Source: an uncultured Eubacteriales bacterium (GTDB lineage: Bacteria; Bacillota; Clostridia; Oscillospirales; Ruminococcaceae). Taken from it: a stretch of DNA of 5,750 bases. Below the pieces are notes generated by a model. It was not told the DNA's origin. It did not search any database and saw only the letters and a list, made by a program, of their open reading frames with translations. The position numbers and the translations under genes were made by a program. Numbering within the stretch: position 1 is the stretch's first letter; every line of letters begins with the position of its first letter. The DNA lies in assembly GCA_959605275.1 (NCBI GenBank), contig CAUHFD010000182.1, forward strand, positions 1 to 5,750, written 5' to 3'. This document shows positions 5,643-5,750 of the stretch, in pieces.

Positions 5643-5750
5643 TCAGTAGACAGTATTTAAAAGCCATATGGATGCATTTAATATCGTTGCAAATCCGACC
5701 CAAAGCAGATAGGGAATCAATAGTATTGCTGCCCATTTATCTACTTTGCT
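5643..5750 (-). CDS. tspO: TspO/MBR family protein, C-terminal fragment (cut by window edge)
   Basis: Only the last 35 codons and the TGA stop (5645-5643) are in the window; the rest lies beyond position 5750. The visible residues form the fifth and last membrane helix of the TspO/MBR fold, with the family pattern of small residues then LLIPYLLWVGFATILNAS and a closing W-L-L-N. TspO proteins are five-helix membrane proteins of about 150-160 residues that bind porphyrins and other hydrophobic ligands. Their physiological role in Firmicutes is unsettled. The gene points the same way as the cell-wall operon but is separated from it by a 280-base gap with a terminator-like hairpin and a new promoter, so it is probably a separate unit. 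The match rests on one helix, so confidence is good but not complete. Confidence 0.82.
   Translation of the reverse strand, partial: SKVDKWAAILLIPYLLWVGFATILNASIWLLNTVY

Noticed and set aside
1..5750. CRISPR array, tRNA/rRNA gene, insertion sequence or attachment site
   Set aside because: No regularly spaced direct repeats, no tRNA-like cloverleaf, no transposase or integrase coding and no terminal repeats flanking genes were seen.

Overview
The window reads as a stretch of a low-to-moderate GC Gram-positive genome, most likely a member of the Clostridia (Oscillospirales/Ruminococcaceae-like). I infer this from the gene set (an FHA-SEDS fusion followed by a short class B PBP, and an ECF sigma factor paired with a membrane-anchored VWA protein), the strong AGGA/AAAGGG ribosome binding sites, and the AT-rich intergenic regions with sigma-A and ECF-like promoter signals. 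The species cannot be fixed from the sequence alone. All genes I can support lie on the minus strand, so the order of transcription runs from high to low coordinates.

Layout in transcription order. (1) 5750-5643: the last 35 codons of a tspO/MBR-family gene, cut by the window edge. It is followed by a spacer holding a perfect 19-bp inverted repeat (5496-5548), probably its terminator. (2) 5442-5409: a sigma-A-type promoter. (3) 5360-3693 and 3686-2319: a two-gene operon. The first gene encodes an FHA domain fused to an FtsW/RodA-type (SEDS) glycosyltransferase, the second a class B penicillin-binding transpeptidase; only 6 bases separate them. A convincing Rho-independent terminator (2296-2231) ends the operon. 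(4) 2207-2179: an ECF-type promoter candidate. (5) 2121-1609 and 1634-117: an ECF sigma factor overlapping by 26 bases a gene for a single-pass membrane protein with a short cytosolic N-terminus, an acidic low-complexity linker, an Ig-like region and a VWA domain. I interpret the second protein as the anti-sigma/sensor. (6) 93-56: a strong GC-rich hairpin after the VWA gene. The first 55 bases hold no gene I can support.

How the parts fit together. The SEDS protein and the PBP form a cognate peptidoglycan polymerase and cross-linking pair. The FHA domain suggests input from a Ser/Thr kinase encoded elsewhere, as in the actinobacterial pknB-type clusters. The sigma/VWA pair looks like a cell-envelope stress module with its own promoter, and its promoter resembles those recognised by ECF sigma factors, which suggests autoregulation. 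Whether the sigma factor controls the neighbouring cell-wall operon is not shown by the sequence: the operon promoter is sigma-A-like and has no matching ECF motif. The most unusual element is the VWA protein used as the apparent sensor half of a sigma/anti-sigma pair.
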